From Chitinophaga fulva (lineage in GTDB: Bacteria > Bacteroidota > Bacteroidia > Chitinophagales > Chitinophagaceae), in the NCBI RefSeq assembly GCF_012927205.1, contig NZ_JABBGC010000004.1, forward strand, positions 1,032,485 to 1,096,484: a stretch of 64,000 nucleotides of DNA, read 5' to 3'. Positions 1-9,179 of this stretch are shown one piece after another. The notes beneath the pieces were generated by a model. That model worked only from the letters and a program-made list of their open reading frames with translations, did not search any database and had not been told where the DNA came from. A program made the translations under genes and the position numbers. The stretch's first letter is position 1; each line of letters starts with the position of its first letter.

Positions 1-195
1 GAGCGTAGCGTGCATGTTGACCATGCGCACGGTGTCGAGCACGATGCCCGCATTTTTTTTCTGGACACTGTCGAGGGTAACGGTGTTATTATCTGGCGCC
101 GGTTTGTTTTCGGCCGTTGTTTTCTCTGCTGCCGGTTTATTGTTACAGGCGTATAGGAAGCCGGTGATGGCGATGTATATGAATATCTTCCGCAT
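1..195 (-). CDS. RND efflux periplasmic adaptor, N-terminal part (cut by window edge)
   Basis: Only the first 65 codons lie in the window. The product starts MRKIFIYIAITGFLYACNNK, a lipoprotein signal with the lipobox Cys at about residue 17. A low-complexity Ala/Pro/Lys linker follows, and then a stretch reading VTLDSVQKKNAGIVLDTV, typical of the beginning of CusB/HlyD adaptors of metal RND pumps. The start is 2 bp past the stop of the pump gene, so the two are almost certainly co-transcribed, with the adaptor downstream. Role inferred: links the inner-membrane RND pump to the outer-membrane channel. The substrate cannot be read from this fragment. Confidence 0.8.
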   Translation of the reverse strand, partial: MRKIFIYIAITGFLYACNNKPAAEKTTAENKPAPDNNTVTLDSVQKKNAGIVLDTVRMVNMHATL

Positions 196-196
196 G

Positions 197-3100
197 CTAT
201 TGCTGATTGAATTGTAATAAATACTCCAGTTCTGTTTTCCGGGTGTTCAGTTCCTTTAAAACATCGATATACTGGCTTTGTAGGGCGATGGCGTTGCTGA
301 CGAGGGTGCTCCATTCGATGTACCCTATTTCGCCGTTTTTATAGCTGATATTGGCCGTTTGGATGATGATATCGGATTGTTTCAGGGCTGATTGCTGATA
401 GTAGCGGATAGCCTGCTGGTATTTCTGATAATCGTTCCAGTTTTGTTCCAGCTGCGTACGCAGCTGTACAGTGGCCAGTTCAGTGGCAGTGGCAGCGCTG
501 GCCTGCATTTGTTGCGCTGCCTTGATACGGGCTTTCTGCGCGGATGCGAAGATGGGAATGCCAATGCCTATTTGTGCGGCAGAGAACCGGTGCCCGCCAC
601 CATAGTAGCGTTCCACCTGGTTTCTGTCGGACTGCCAGCCGATAAAGGACTGGTTGACGTAACCCAGCGTCCAGTCAGGCAGCAGCTTTGCTTTTTCCAG
701 TTGTGTTTTGCTGTTGGTGATTTCCTGTTGTTGCTGATAGGCACGCAGGAAAGGATGTTGTTGGAGGGTAGTGCTGTCAAACAGTACTACTGCGCTGGTG
801 AGGCTGTCTACCGGATCAATGTTGCCGGTGGTTTCATGCAGTAACATGCCCAACTGGGTGACGGCTGTTTTCTGATCGGCCTGTATCATATCCAGTTGTA
901 TGTGGGCTTGCTGGAACTGGTTATCGAGCGTGGCTTTTTCGAGGAGATTGCTCTCGCCGTTGTCATAGCGGATTTTGGCCACCCTGGAATAACTGGACAG
1001 GATGCTGTCAGTTTTTTGCAGTAGTGTTTTCTTGGCTTTCAGGTATTGCAACTGGAGATAGGCCAGTTTCACGAGGCGCGCCACTTCCGCCTGTTGCAGT
1101 GCTGTCTGTAGTTTGGCCTGTTGCCATTCCCGTTCATATACCTGCCGTTGCCGTTTGTATACAGCAGGGAAAGAGAAGCCCTGCGATATAGTGAACTTAT
1201 TATCAAAAAAAGCACTGTTGACGCTTCCTAACTCTGCTGCCAGGGAGGTTTTAGGCAGATCGGTGCTGTTGCGGGAAATGGCTTCGTAATAAGCTGCCTG
1301 CTGCTGGTTGAGCTTCAGTTGCAGGTTTTGCTGCTGTGCTGTCTGAAGGGCCTGTTGCAAAGTAAGCGGGCGGGCATCCTGGGCTTTCAGCAAAGAAGGT
1401 GCTACCACCAGCAGGAGTATCATCAGGGCAGCCGGTTTCGGTTTTTTCCATCCTTCTTCAAATAATAAAAAGAGGGCAGGAAGCACTACCAGCGTGAGCA
1501 TGGTAGCAGTGATCAGTCCGCCGATCACGACGGTGGCCAGCGGGCGTTGCACTTCCGCGCCGGCGCCATTGCTGAGGGCCATGGGAAGGAAGCCAAGGGA
1601 GGCCACGGTGGCGGTCATCAGTACGGGCCTTAACCGGTCATGGGTAGCCTGTATGATAATCTGCCGGATGTTGGTCATACCACTGATTTTTAGTTGGTTC
1701 ATTTCTCCGATTAATACGATACCATTTAATACAGCCACGCCGAATAATGCGATGAAACCGATGCCGGCAGAAATGCTGAACGGCATGCCACGCAGCCACA
1801 GCGTGAATACGCCACCGATGGCTGACAGCGGGATGGCGGAAAATATCAGCAGGCAGTATTTAAATTTACGGAAGGCAAAAAACAACATAAGGAATATCAA
1901 CAGCAGGGCAACGGGCAAGGCTATACTGAGTCTTTTCGTAGCATGCTGAAGGTTCTCGTACTGCCCGCCATAGGTGATATAATAACCTGTGGGTAGTTTG
2001 ATCTGTTTACCTACTTTGGCTTGCAGTTCTTTTACAATGCTTTGTACATCGCGGCCGCGCACGTTGAAGCCGACGGTAATCCTGCGGCGGGCATCTTCGC
2101 GCTGGATCTGGTAAGGGCCGTCCTGGATGGCGATATCAGCGAGAACATGCAGCGGTACCTGTTCCCCGTTAGGTAGTCCTACCTGGAGGTTATTGATTTC
2201 ATCCAGGTCCTGTTTCTGTTCATCATTCATGCGCACTACGAGGTCATACCGCCGGTCGCCTTCAAATACCAGTCCTGCAGCGGCGCCGGCATAGGCAGCC
2301 TGTATCGTGTTGTTGACATCGCTGACGGAAGCGCCGTAGCGGGCGATGGCTTCGCGGTTATAGTTGACCACCAGTTGTGGAATACCGGTTACCGTTTCCA
2401 CATACAGATCTTTGGCGCCTTTCACCGTGCCAACCACTGCGCCGATCCTATCAGCACAGGCTGCCAGTGAGTCGAGGTCATCTCCAAATATTTTACAGAC
2501 CACATCCTGGCGGGCGCCGGTCATCAGTTCGTTGAAACGCATTTGTACCGGGAACTGGAAGCCGGTGGTGATACCAGGTACTTCTTCCAGCGCTTTGCTC
2601 ATTTTGCCAGCCAGTTCCGGGAAGGAAGAAGCGCTGGTCCATTCGTGTTTGGGCTTGAGGATCACCATGAGGTCGGCAGCATCCATGGGCATGGGGTCGG
2701 TGGGTATTTCACCGGAACCTATTTTCACCACTACTTTTTCTACTTCAGGGAACTGTTTACGTAGCACCTGTGCCGCCTGGCTGGTACTTTTGATCGTGGT
2801 GGTAAGCGATGAACCGGTCAACAACCGCGTGTCTACCGCAAAATCACCTTCTTCCAGCTGCGGTATAAATTCCCCGCCCATACGGGAAAGGATAAACGCA
2901 GCGACGATAAAGAGTACTACCGCCACGCTGACGATCAGCATCGGGATACGCAGCGTTTTCTGCAACAACGGATCGTATATGCGTTTGATGCGCGTCATCA
3001 TTTTATCCGCGAAACTCTCTTTATGGCTGAGTTTTTTGTTGAGGAAGAGTGCGCCCATCATGGGGACGTAGGTGAGTGACAGCAGGCATGCGCCGAGGAT

Positions 3101-4570
3101 GGCGAAAGACACGGTTTCTGCCATGGGACGGAACATTTTGCCTTCGATGCCCTGCAGCGAGAGGATCGGCAGGTATACGATGAGGATGATCACCTGGCCA
3201 AAAGCGGCGCTGTTCATCATGGTTTTGGCAGACGACTCCACTTCCTCGTCCATCTGTTCCTGTGTGAGCTGTTTCACGCCGCTGAGCGTGGCGCCGCGTG
3301 TGAGCTTATGCATCACTGCTTCGATGATGATCACCGCACCGTCTACCAGCAAGCCGAAGTCCAGCGCGCCAAGGCTCATCAGGTTGCCGCTTACGCCGAA
3401 GATGTTCATCATGATGAGGGCGAACAACATGGCCAGCGGTATCACGGAAGCTACGATCAGGCCTGCGCGGATATTACCCATGAAGATCACCAGTACCAGG
3501 ATCACGATGGCGGCGCCTTCCAGCAGGTTACGTTCTACCGTGGAGATGGCGTTGTCCACCATTTTGGTACGATCGAGGAAGGCTTCGATGGCCACGCCTT
3601 CCGGCAATGTTTTTTCGATGGCGGCAATCTTCTCTTTGATATTGCTGATGACTTTATTGCTGTTTTCTCCTTTCAGCATCATGACCACGGCGCCGGACAC
3701 TTCGCTTTCGCCATTGAGTACCATAGCGCCGTAACGGATGGCGGTGCCTATTTTCACGGTGGCCACATCGCGGATGAGGACGGGGATGCCGTTGTTGATC
3801 CTTTTCACGGCGATATTGCCAATGTCTTCCTGGCTCTGAACGAGGCCTTCACTGCGGATAAACAGCACGTTAGGCCCTTTTTCAATATAGGCGCCACCGG
3901 TATTCTGGTTGTTTTCCTGGAGGGCGCGGAACACATCGGAAATGGTGATTTGGTAACTTTTCAGTTTGTCGGGGTTGACGGCCACCTCGTATTGTTTGAC
4001 GGTACCGCCAAAGGAGCTGACGTCGGCCACGCCTTCTGTGCTGAGGAGCTGGCGCCTCACGGTCCAGTCCTGTATATCTCGCAGGGCGGTGAGGTCGTAT
4101 TTGCCTTCGTAGCCGGGTTTGGGTTTGACAACATATTGGAATATCTCACCCAGCCCCGTGGTAACGGGCCCGAGTTCCGGTTCCGTAATGCCTGGCGGGA
4201 TTTGCTGGCGTACCTGTATCAGTCGCTCGCTCACCTGTTGCCTGGCCCAGTAAACATCTGTCTGGTCATTGAAGACGATGGTGACAAGGCTCAATCCAAA
4301 GCGGGAAAAGCTGCGTTGTTCGATAATACCGGGGATATTGCGGGTTGCCTGTTCAATGGGCACGGTAATAAGGCGTTCTACGTCTGGTGCGCCCAGGCTG
4401 GGGGCAGACGAGATGACCAGTACCTGGTTGTTGGTGATATCGGGCACCGCATCGATGGGCAGCTGTGTAACAGAATAGCTTCCCCATCCAATCAGTGCCA
4501 GTATAAACAGGCCGATGATCAGCTTGTTTTTAATGGAAAAATGGATAATGCTGTTTAACAAAACGTACAC
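197..4570 (-). CDS. CusA/CzcA-type heavy-metal RND pump fused to a TolC-like outer-membrane factor
   Basis: A 1457-residue protein. Residues 1 to about 1040 form a complete HME-RND pump with a first membrane helix near 15-35. A second helix bundle carries D404, D410 and E417 (the stretch DFGLLVDGAVIIIE), the proton-relay signature of the metal-exporting RND class. From M1050 comes a hydrophobic segment ending LLKAQDA, which resembles a signal peptide, and then about 400 residues of coiled-coil, Gln-rich TolC/OEP sequence to the end. Ordinary CusA proteins are about 1040 residues, so this is a pump plus outer-membrane-factor fusion, a form known in Bacteroidota. It is followed by the adaptor gene and preceded by a small exported protein. 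The metal (Cu, Ag, Co, Zn, Cd or Ni) cannot be decided from the sequence. Confidence 0.92.
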   Translation of the reverse strand: MYVLLNSIIHFSIKNKLIIGLFILALIGWGSYSVTQLPIDAVPDITNNQVLVISSAPSLGAPDVERLITVPIEQATRNIPGIIEQRSFSRFGLSLVTIVFNDQTDVYWARQQVSERLIQVRQQIPPGITEPELGPVTTGLGEIFQYVVKPKPGYEGKYDLTALRDIQDWTVRRQLLSTEGVADVSSFGGTVKQYEVAVNPDKLKSYQITISDVFRALQENNQNTGGAYIEKGPNVLFIRSEGLVQSQEDIGNIAVKRINNGIPVLIRDVATVKIGTAIRYGAMVLNGESEVSGAVVMMLKGENSNKVISNIKEKIAAIEKTLPEGVAIEAFLDRTKMVDNAISTVERNLLEGAAIVILVLVIFMGNIRAGLIVASVIPLAMLFALIMMNIFGVSGNLMSLGALDFGLLVDGAVIIIEAVMHKLTRGATLSGVKQLTQEQMDEEVESSAKTMMNSAAFGQVIILIVYLPILSLQGIEGKMFRPMAETVSFAILGACLLSLTYVPMMGALFLNKKLSHKESFADKMMTRIKRIYDPLLQKTLRIPMLIVSVAVVLFIVAAFILSRMGGEFIPQLEEGDFAVDTRLLTGSSLTTTIKSTSQAAQVLRKQFPEVEKVVVKIGSGEIPTDPMPMDAADLMVILKPKHEWTSASSFPELAGKMSKALEEVPGITTGFQFPVQMRFNELMTGARQDVVCKIFGDDLDSLAACADRIGAVVGTVKGAKDLYVETVTGIPQLVVNYNREAIARYGASVSDVNNTIQAAYAGAAAGLVFEGDRRYDLVVRMNDEQKQDLDEINNLQVGLPNGEQVPLHVLADIAIQDGPYQIQREDARRRITVGFNVRGRDVQSIVKELQAKVGKQIKLPTGYYITYGGQYENLQHATKRLSIALPVALLLIFLMLFFAFRKFKYCLLIFSAIPLSAIGGVFTLWLRGMPFSISAGIGFIALFGVAVLNGIVLIGEMNQLKISGMTNIRQIIIQATHDRLRPVLMTATVASLGFLPMALSNGAGAEVQRPLATVVIGGLITATMLTLVVLPALFLLFEEGWKKPKPAALMILLLVVAPSLLKAQDARPLTLQQALQTAQQQNLQLKLNQQQAAYYEAISRNSTDLPKTSLAAELGSVNSAFFDNKFTISQGFSFPAVYKRQRQVYEREWQQAKLQTALQQAEVARLVKLAYLQLQYLKAKKTLLQKTDSILSSYSRVAKIRYDNGESNLLEKATLDNQFQQAHIQLDMIQADQKTAVTQLGMLLHETTGNIDPVDSLTSAVVLFDSTTLQQHPFLRAYQQQQEITNSKTQLEKAKLLPDWTLGYVNQSFIGWQSDRNQVERYYGGGHRFSAAQIGIGIPIFASAQKARIKAAQQMQASAATATELATVQLRTQLEQNWNDYQKYQQAIRYYQQSALKQSDIIIQTANISYKNGEIGYIEWSTLVSNAIALQSQYIDVLKELNTRKTELEYLLQFNQQ

Positions 4571-4619
4571 TTTAAAAAATGATGAATGCAGAATGATACG
4601 TTTTCTGATACACCCGCAA

Positions 4620-4661
4620 GGCAGTACAACAACGTTATACGCCCGGTTTTTAAACCCGGGG
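4620..4661 (-). repeat. REP-like imperfect hairpin between efflux genes
   Basis: In the 182-bp gap between the pump gene and the small upstream gene there is a GC-rich imperfect palindrome (CCCGG, a short T/A centre, CCCGGG at 4642-4660). Read on the minus strand, the hairpin is followed by a tail TATAACGTTGTT. That resembles the TATGATGTTATT tail of the REP-like pair at 37.7-38.0 kb (9 of 12 positions). It could instead be an attenuator of the efflux operon. The family membership is an inference from a short match. Confidence 0.35.
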
Positions 4662-4752
4662 AGGACAGAAAAAGTTCAGGTATCAGGAAAAAAGACCATG
4701 CTGCGGCGTAAAACGCTGCACAGGGTACAGTTGCCTGTATCATTCAGTTATA

Positions 4753-5151
4753 TCAGGACAAGGGCGCTGATGAGGATTTGGGAGGCTGTAAAATGATGTC
4801 CGGTAACCGGTAGGGAGGAGGCCCGTCATTGATGATCAGGTAGTCTTCCCGGGGCAGTTCTATCACAGGAGTAAACAGGGTAACCGGCGCCGGTGGGCCT
4901 ACGGTAGGAAGTGTCATACAGATAATGTCCGGTGTTTTGAACGGCAGCTGCATGTCCTGCTGATAATCATCGTCAAAAGGCTGTTCATCCACATAATGCA
5001 ATTTCAGGAACGTCAGCAGGGTCATATGAACATTCTCCTGCTTATGTTTTTGAAAATGCTCCACCAGCAACGGAAACTTGAGTAACTGGCCGGCATCAGT
5101 ACTGCCAAACAGGTACACCAATAAGAGAAATATTGCAGTGGCCTTTTTCAT
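4753..5151 (-). CDS. Small exported protein upstream of the metal efflux genes, function unknown
   Basis: 132 residues. An N-terminal signal (MKKATAIFLLLVYLFGSTDA) is followed by LLKFPLLVEHFQKHKQEN, an acidic middle and a Pro-rich C-terminus. No catalytic motif or domain is recognised. It reads in the same direction as the pump and lies 182 bp upstream of it. Small proteins with a similar LLKLPLLVEHFxEH motif often precede CusA-type operons in Bacteroidota, so a role in metal sensing or periplasmic handling is plausible but unproven. It contains His residues but no Cys-rich metal site. Confidence 0.7.
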   Translation of the reverse strand: MKKATAIFLLLVYLFGSTDAGQLLKFPLLVEHFQKHKQENVHMTLLTFLKLHYVDEQPFDDDYQQDMQLPFKTPDIICMTLPTVGPPAPVTLFTPVIELPREDYLIINDGPPPYRLPDIILQPPKSSSAPLS

Positions 5152-5241
5152 AAATGATTATCGGGGCCAAAGATAAACATATTTGGAAATTGACGCCGGA
5201 TAAAAAATCAGGCGGCGGAGGGATTATTGGAACAGACAATC

Positions 5242-5249
5242 TATTTTTG
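5242..5249 (+). promoter_or_regulatory. Candidate -7 promoter box for the VIT-family gene
   Basis: TATTTTTG fits the Bacteroidota -7 element TAnnTTTG and lies 43 bp before the chosen ATG at 5293. No good -33 box is seen. The position argues for the 5293 start rather than the in-frame ATG at 5227, which would lie upstream of the box. Confidence 0.35.
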
Positions 5250-5292
5250 CTATATATCTCCTGTTTTCAGCATTTTCAAACAGCTTCATTTT

Positions 5293-5982
5293 ATGACACA
5301 TCAGGAAAAACATTTCACCGGCTCCGAGCTGTTACGCGATATCGTGATCGGCATGTCCGACGGATTGACGGTACCTTTTGCATTGGCGGCGGGCCTCAGC
5401 GGCACAGTGAAAGATGTGAACCTCATCGTGATAGCCGGACTGGCGGAAATAGCAGCGGGCTCCATTGCCATGGGCCTGGGAGGCTACCTGGCCGGTAAAA
5501 CGGAGCAGGACCATTACAACAGTGAACTGAAAAGGGAGTATGAAGAAATAGAGGCCGTTCCGGAAAAGGAAAGGGAAGAGGTGGAGACGTTCTTCGCGGA
5601 ACTGGGCCTTAGCCGTGAGCTGCAACAGAAAGCTGCTGCGGAGCTGATCACTGACAAAGACCGCTGGGCCGATTTTATGATGAAGTATGAACTGGGCCTC
5701 GAAAAACCGGATGCACGCAGGGCAACCAAAAGTGCGCTCAATATTGGTATTTCCTATATCATAGGCGGACTGATACCGCTGATGCCTTATTTCTTTGTCA
5801 GCGACGGTCTGGAAGGCCTGAAAATATCTGCCCTGATCACCATCATATGCCTCTTTGCCTTCGGGTATTTCAAAAGCCGCCTTACCGGGCTGAATCCCCT
5901 GCTCGGCGGCATTCGTGTAGCCGTTATCGGTACCATCGCTGCGGGCTGCGCCTTTGCGATTGCCCGGTTGATCGGCGGATAA
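5293..5982 (+). CDS. VIT1/CCC1-family divalent metal transporter
   Basis: A 229-residue membrane protein of the VIT1/CCC1 family, which exports Fe2+ or Mn2+ from the cytoplasm. Near the N-terminus is the conserved helix DIVIGMSDGLTVPFALAAGL, followed by a second helix with an E-x-x-A-G-S-I-A-M-G motif. Then comes a charged cytoplasmic domain rich in Glu (about residues 75-115), which in VIT1 binds metal, and three C-terminal helices. I chose the ATG at 5293 (MTHQEKHFTG) because the in-frame ATG at 5227 gives a non-conserved extension and lies before a candidate promoter box. The gene is convergent with the next one, with only 2 bp between stops. Confidence 0.88.
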   Translation: MTHQEKHFTGSELLRDIVIGMSDGLTVPFALAAGLSGTVKDVNLIVIAGLAEIAAGSIAMGLGGYLAGKTEQDHYNSELKREYEEIEAVPEKEREEVETFFAELGLSRELQQKAAAELITDKDRWADFMMKYELGLEKPDARRATKSALNIGISYIIGGLIPLMPYFFVSDGLEGLKISALITIICLFAFGYFKSRLTGLNPLLGGIRVAVIGTIAAGCAFAIARLIGG

Positions 5983-5984
5983 TA

Positions 5985-7490
5985 TTACTTTTTGCGAAAG
6001 GTCACGTAATAGCCTGTACGGAGTTCATAATCCGGATGCGGATTGGTGACCTGTATTTTGATGACATGTTTACCCGCCGGCAGGTCCAGCCGGTAGCAGA
6101 TTTCATCTTTCCGTACCTGGTAGTTGGTCGGCATGCTGATGGTGTCGGCCAACTGGCCATCGATGCTGACAGTGGCGGTAATGACATGATCTGCCACCTC
6201 TCTTTTCTTCGCAGCATAGCCGCTTAATACAAAACCGTTGCCTTCTATCGTGAGCGTGATCTCATTGCCGTTCACATGGAACTCTTTTTTATCGATGGGG
6301 GAGAGGCCCGGGAAACTTTCTTCAAATGCTACAGCTTCGGGTGTTTGCAGCGGAATGATCACTTTATCGCCCTGTTCTTTTCCGCCATTCCGTTTGATGT
6401 TCTCCAGCGCATGACGATAGCTGATATCATAGGCTTTATTGAGCGAGATGCTGGTATATTTAAAGTCAATGTCTTCTGCTCCTGCCAGCCCGTCTTTCCA
6501 TTTTTGCGGGATCTTATCATATCCTAACATGGTGCCCAGGATGCCGCCGGCAGTGGAGGGATTACAATCAGCATCCTGACCGGCGCGGGTGGAGATCTCC
6601 AGTGTTTTGGCATAGTCGCTGTTGCCGTAAAGTAATCCCATGATCACGTAAGCGCAGTTGATCGTAGCATCGATGTTGAGCGGGTTGAAGATCGCGTCCG
6701 GGCAACTGATATCGGAAGACCATTTCTTTTGCAGTTCAAACCAGGTACGGTGCCAGTCGTCCGGATACTGCTGATGCCAGCGTATCACATCAGACATACA
6801 CTGGTAGAACTTACTGTTGGCCGGAATAACGCGCAGTGCGTCCCGCACAATTTGTTTGATATCGTTGGACACAAAAGCCTGTGAATACATGGCTCCTACA
6901 TATACACCGCCGTACCAGCCGTTGCCGTAGTTCATGATATGCCCGATCTTATGACTGATGCGGGAAGCGGCGTTGGGCATGCCGGGGCTCATCAGCCCGG
7001 CGTAGTCGGCTTCTATCTGGTAATCGATACAATCCGCGTGCATGTTGTGTTGCCAGTGACCGGAAGCCGGCGGCCGGATGCCTTGGAGGATATTGTACCG
7101 GGCAGCCTGATTGGCATGCCACAGGACATAACCGGCATGGGCAAACGCTTGTGCGAAGGAGTCTGCCGGGGCGTCAAGGCCGTGGCGCTCCATGACGTCC
7201 ACAAAGGTGAGGTCCATGTACAGGTCATCATATAGGCCGGGAAAACTGTCCATCACTTCTTTTACATATCCTTTGTGCCATTCCAGCGGCTGATAGTCCT
7301 GGATAAAAGTGCCGTTGTACCGGAACTCATAGGGGCCTCCAAAAGTGACGCCGATGGTTTGTCCGGCCCAGCCGCCTTTGATCTTATCCTGTAGTGCCTT
7401 TTTCGATAAGGTAGTTGTTTTGGGAGTTTGCGCTGCAAGGCCCAGGCAGCCTAGCAGATATGCCAATAACAGAATAACGCGTGTTTTCAT
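5985..7490 (-). CDS. Exported ADP-ribosylglycohydrolase-family protein
   Basis: 501 residues with a cleavable signal (MKTRVILLLAYLLGCLGLAAQ). The core from about residue 28 is an ADP-ribosylglycohydrolase (DraG/ARH) fold: KIKGGWAGQTIGVTFGGP at the start, an Asp-rich DDLYMDLTFVDV segment, and the metal-site motif GQDADCNPSTAGG. A C-terminal beta-rich extension of about 130 residues is probably a carbohydrate- or substrate-binding domain. Family members remove ADP-ribose from proteins or small molecules. An exported member with a beta-sandwich tail more likely acts on a sugar or nucleoside-type substrate in the periplasm, but that is inference. Confidence 0.85.
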   Translation of the reverse strand: MKTRVILLLAYLLGCLGLAAQTPKTTTLSKKALQDKIKGGWAGQTIGVTFGGPYEFRYNGTFIQDYQPLEWHKGYVKEVMDSFPGLYDDLYMDLTFVDVMERHGLDAPADSFAQAFAHAGYVLWHANQAARYNILQGIRPPASGHWQHNMHADCIDYQIEADYAGLMSPGMPNAASRISHKIGHIMNYGNGWYGGVYVGAMYSQAFVSNDIKQIVRDALRVIPANSKFYQCMSDVIRWHQQYPDDWHRTWFELQKKWSSDISCPDAIFNPLNIDATINCAYVIMGLLYGNSDYAKTLEISTRAGQDADCNPSTAGGILGTMLGYDKIPQKWKDGLAGAEDIDFKYTSISLNKAYDISYRHALENIKRNGGKEQGDKVIIPLQTPEAVAFEESFPGLSPIDKKEFHVNGNEITLTIEGNGFVLSGYAAKKREVADHVITATVSIDGQLADTISMPTNYQVRKDEICYRLDLPAGKHVIKIQVTNPHPDYELRTGYYVTFRKK

Positions 7491-7654
7491 GAGCTGTGGA
7501 AATTGTTATTGGGAGATGAATATAATATTTATAATTTATTTTATAAACAAGCTTTTATTAGAAAAAAAATTATAAAACATCGTTACATATCTGACCGTCA
7601 GCCAGACTGTAAAACTGTTGCAGGCATTAATCGAAAATCAACTATTTTCAGGGT

Positions 7655-9175
7655 ATGAAACCTAAGAAAGCATATCCTGCCGCCATCACGATTTTCGGCG
7701 CCAAGGGCGATCTTACCCGTCGTAAGCTGATCCCTGCGCTGTATAATCTGTTTATAGAGAACCACCTGCCCGCTTTGTTCGAGATCTTCTGTGTAGACTT
7801 TCAGACAGTAGACGAAGCCGCTTTTAAAAACGACCTGCTGGCCGGTGTGAATGAATTCAGCCGTAACGGTAAGGCAGAACCGTCGAAATGGGCTGACTTT
7901 GCCGCACGCATCAGCTATCTGCAAGGGGACTTTACCAAAAAAGAAACCTATGTCTCCCTGAAATCAAAAGTGGAAGACTTTGAGAAAAGCAGCAAGCAGC
8001 GCGGTAACCGAATGTTCTATTTCGCTGTGGCGCCACGTTTCATAGAGGTGATCGCAGAAGCGTTGCACACCCGCAAATTGTGCAGCAATAAAGTACATGA
8101 CCGCATTGTGGTGGAGAAACCGTTCGGTACCGATCTGGATACCGCCCGGAAACTGAACCGCTTCCTTACCAAGCGGTTTTCAGAGAAACAGATATACCGT
8201 ATCGATCACTACCTGGGCAAGGAAACGGTGCAGAACATCATGGCGTTCCGTTTCGCCAACTTCGTATTTGAACCGTTGTGGAATAAAAACTATATCGATC
8301 ACATACAGATCAGTGTAGCCGAGCAGGTGAGTGTGGGAAAACGTGGCGGCTACTACGACACTGCCGGCGCCATGCGCGATATGATACAAAACCACCTGAT
8401 GCAGCTGTTGTGTATTGTGGCCATGGAATGCCCCGGCGCCTACAAGGCCGAAGCTATCCGCGATGCCAAAACCAAAGTGCTGAAAAATATCCGGCCCTTC
8501 ACCACGCCACAGGTGTTTAAAAACGTGGTGCGGGCGCAATATACCGCCGGAGAGGTGGACGACGTGCCCAGGATAGCTTACCGCCAGGAGGAGCAGGTAT
8601 CGCCGGAATCCAATACAGAGACGTTTGTAGCGCTGAAGATGCTGATCGATAACCCACGCTGGGAAGGCGTACCTTTTTTCCTGCGTACCGGCAAATCCAT
8701 GACACGGCAGTCTTCCGTGATTGTGGTGCAGTTCAAGGATTCACCGCATAAAATCTTCAAAGACGATATCGTTCCCAACAGGCTGATCATTAGCATACAG
8801 CCGGAGCTGGAAATCAGCCTCCTGTTTGAAAGTAAGGTACCTGGCCTGCAAATGAAGCTGGTGCCGGTAGAAATGGACTTTACTTACCAGGAAGCCTATA
8901 CGGAGTCACTGCCGGAAGCTTACGAAGCGTTGTTGCTGGACGTACTGCACGGTGATGCTACGCTCTTCATGCGCGCCGACCAGGTGGAAGCTGCCTGGAA
9001 GGTGGTCATGCCTATTCTCGATGCCTGGAAAAAATCGCCTTCCAAACAATTACAGTTTTATGAATCCGGCACCTGGGGGCCAGCAGCAGCCAGCAATCTG
9101 CTGAAACCTTATGCCAAAGAATGGTTCCGGCTTCCTTCCCGGGAAACCGTCAAAAAACTGGCCGTTAATAAGTAG
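7655..9175 (+). CDS. zwf: Glucose-6-phosphate 1-dehydrogenase
   Basis: 506 residues, the usual length. The N-terminal nucleotide motif is GAKGDLTRRKLIPALYNL, and the catalytic substrate-binding motif RIDHYLGK lies at residues 182-189 (D184, H185 and K189 visible). The enzyme oxidises glucose 6-phosphate to 6-phosphogluconolactone and makes NADPH in the cytoplasm (oxidative pentose phosphate pathway). In many bacteria zwf sits with gnd and pgl. Here it stands alone, divergent from the ADP-ribosylglycohydrolase gene across 164 bp and convergent with a serine hydrolase gene 4 bp away. Confidence 0.97.
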   Translation: MKPKKAYPAAITIFGAKGDLTRRKLIPALYNLFIENHLPALFEIFCVDFQTVDEAAFKNDLLAGVNEFSRNGKAEPSKWADFAARISYLQGDFTKKETYVSLKSKVEDFEKSSKQRGNRMFYFAVAPRFIEVIAEALHTRKLCSNKVHDRIVVEKPFGTDLDTARKLNRFLTKRFSEKQIYRIDHYLGKETVQNIMAFRFANFVFEPLWNKNYIDHIQISVAEQVSVGKRGGYYDTAGAMRDMIQNHLMQLLCIVAMECPGAYKAEAIRDAKTKVLKNIRPFTTPQVFKNVVRAQYTAGEVDDVPRIAYRQEEQVSPESNTETFVALKMLIDNPRWEGVPFFLRTGKSMTRQSSVIVVQFKDSPHKIFKDDIVPNRLIISIQPELEISLLFESKVPGLQMKLVPVEMDFTYQEAYTESLPEAYEALLLDVLHGDATLFMRADQVEAAWKVVMPILDAWKKSPSKQLQFYESGTWGPAAASNLLKPYAKEWFRLPSRETVKKLAVNK

Positions 9176-9179
9176 TTAT

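Noticed and set aside
3308..4558. 416-codon open frame antisense to the metal pump
   Set aside because: Composition (many His, Gln, Asp) and exact antisense position show it is the shadow of the pump gene.
4555..4743. 62-codon frame before the metal pump gene
   Set aside because: Overlaps the pump start, has no plausible domain and runs through the hairpin at 4642-4660.
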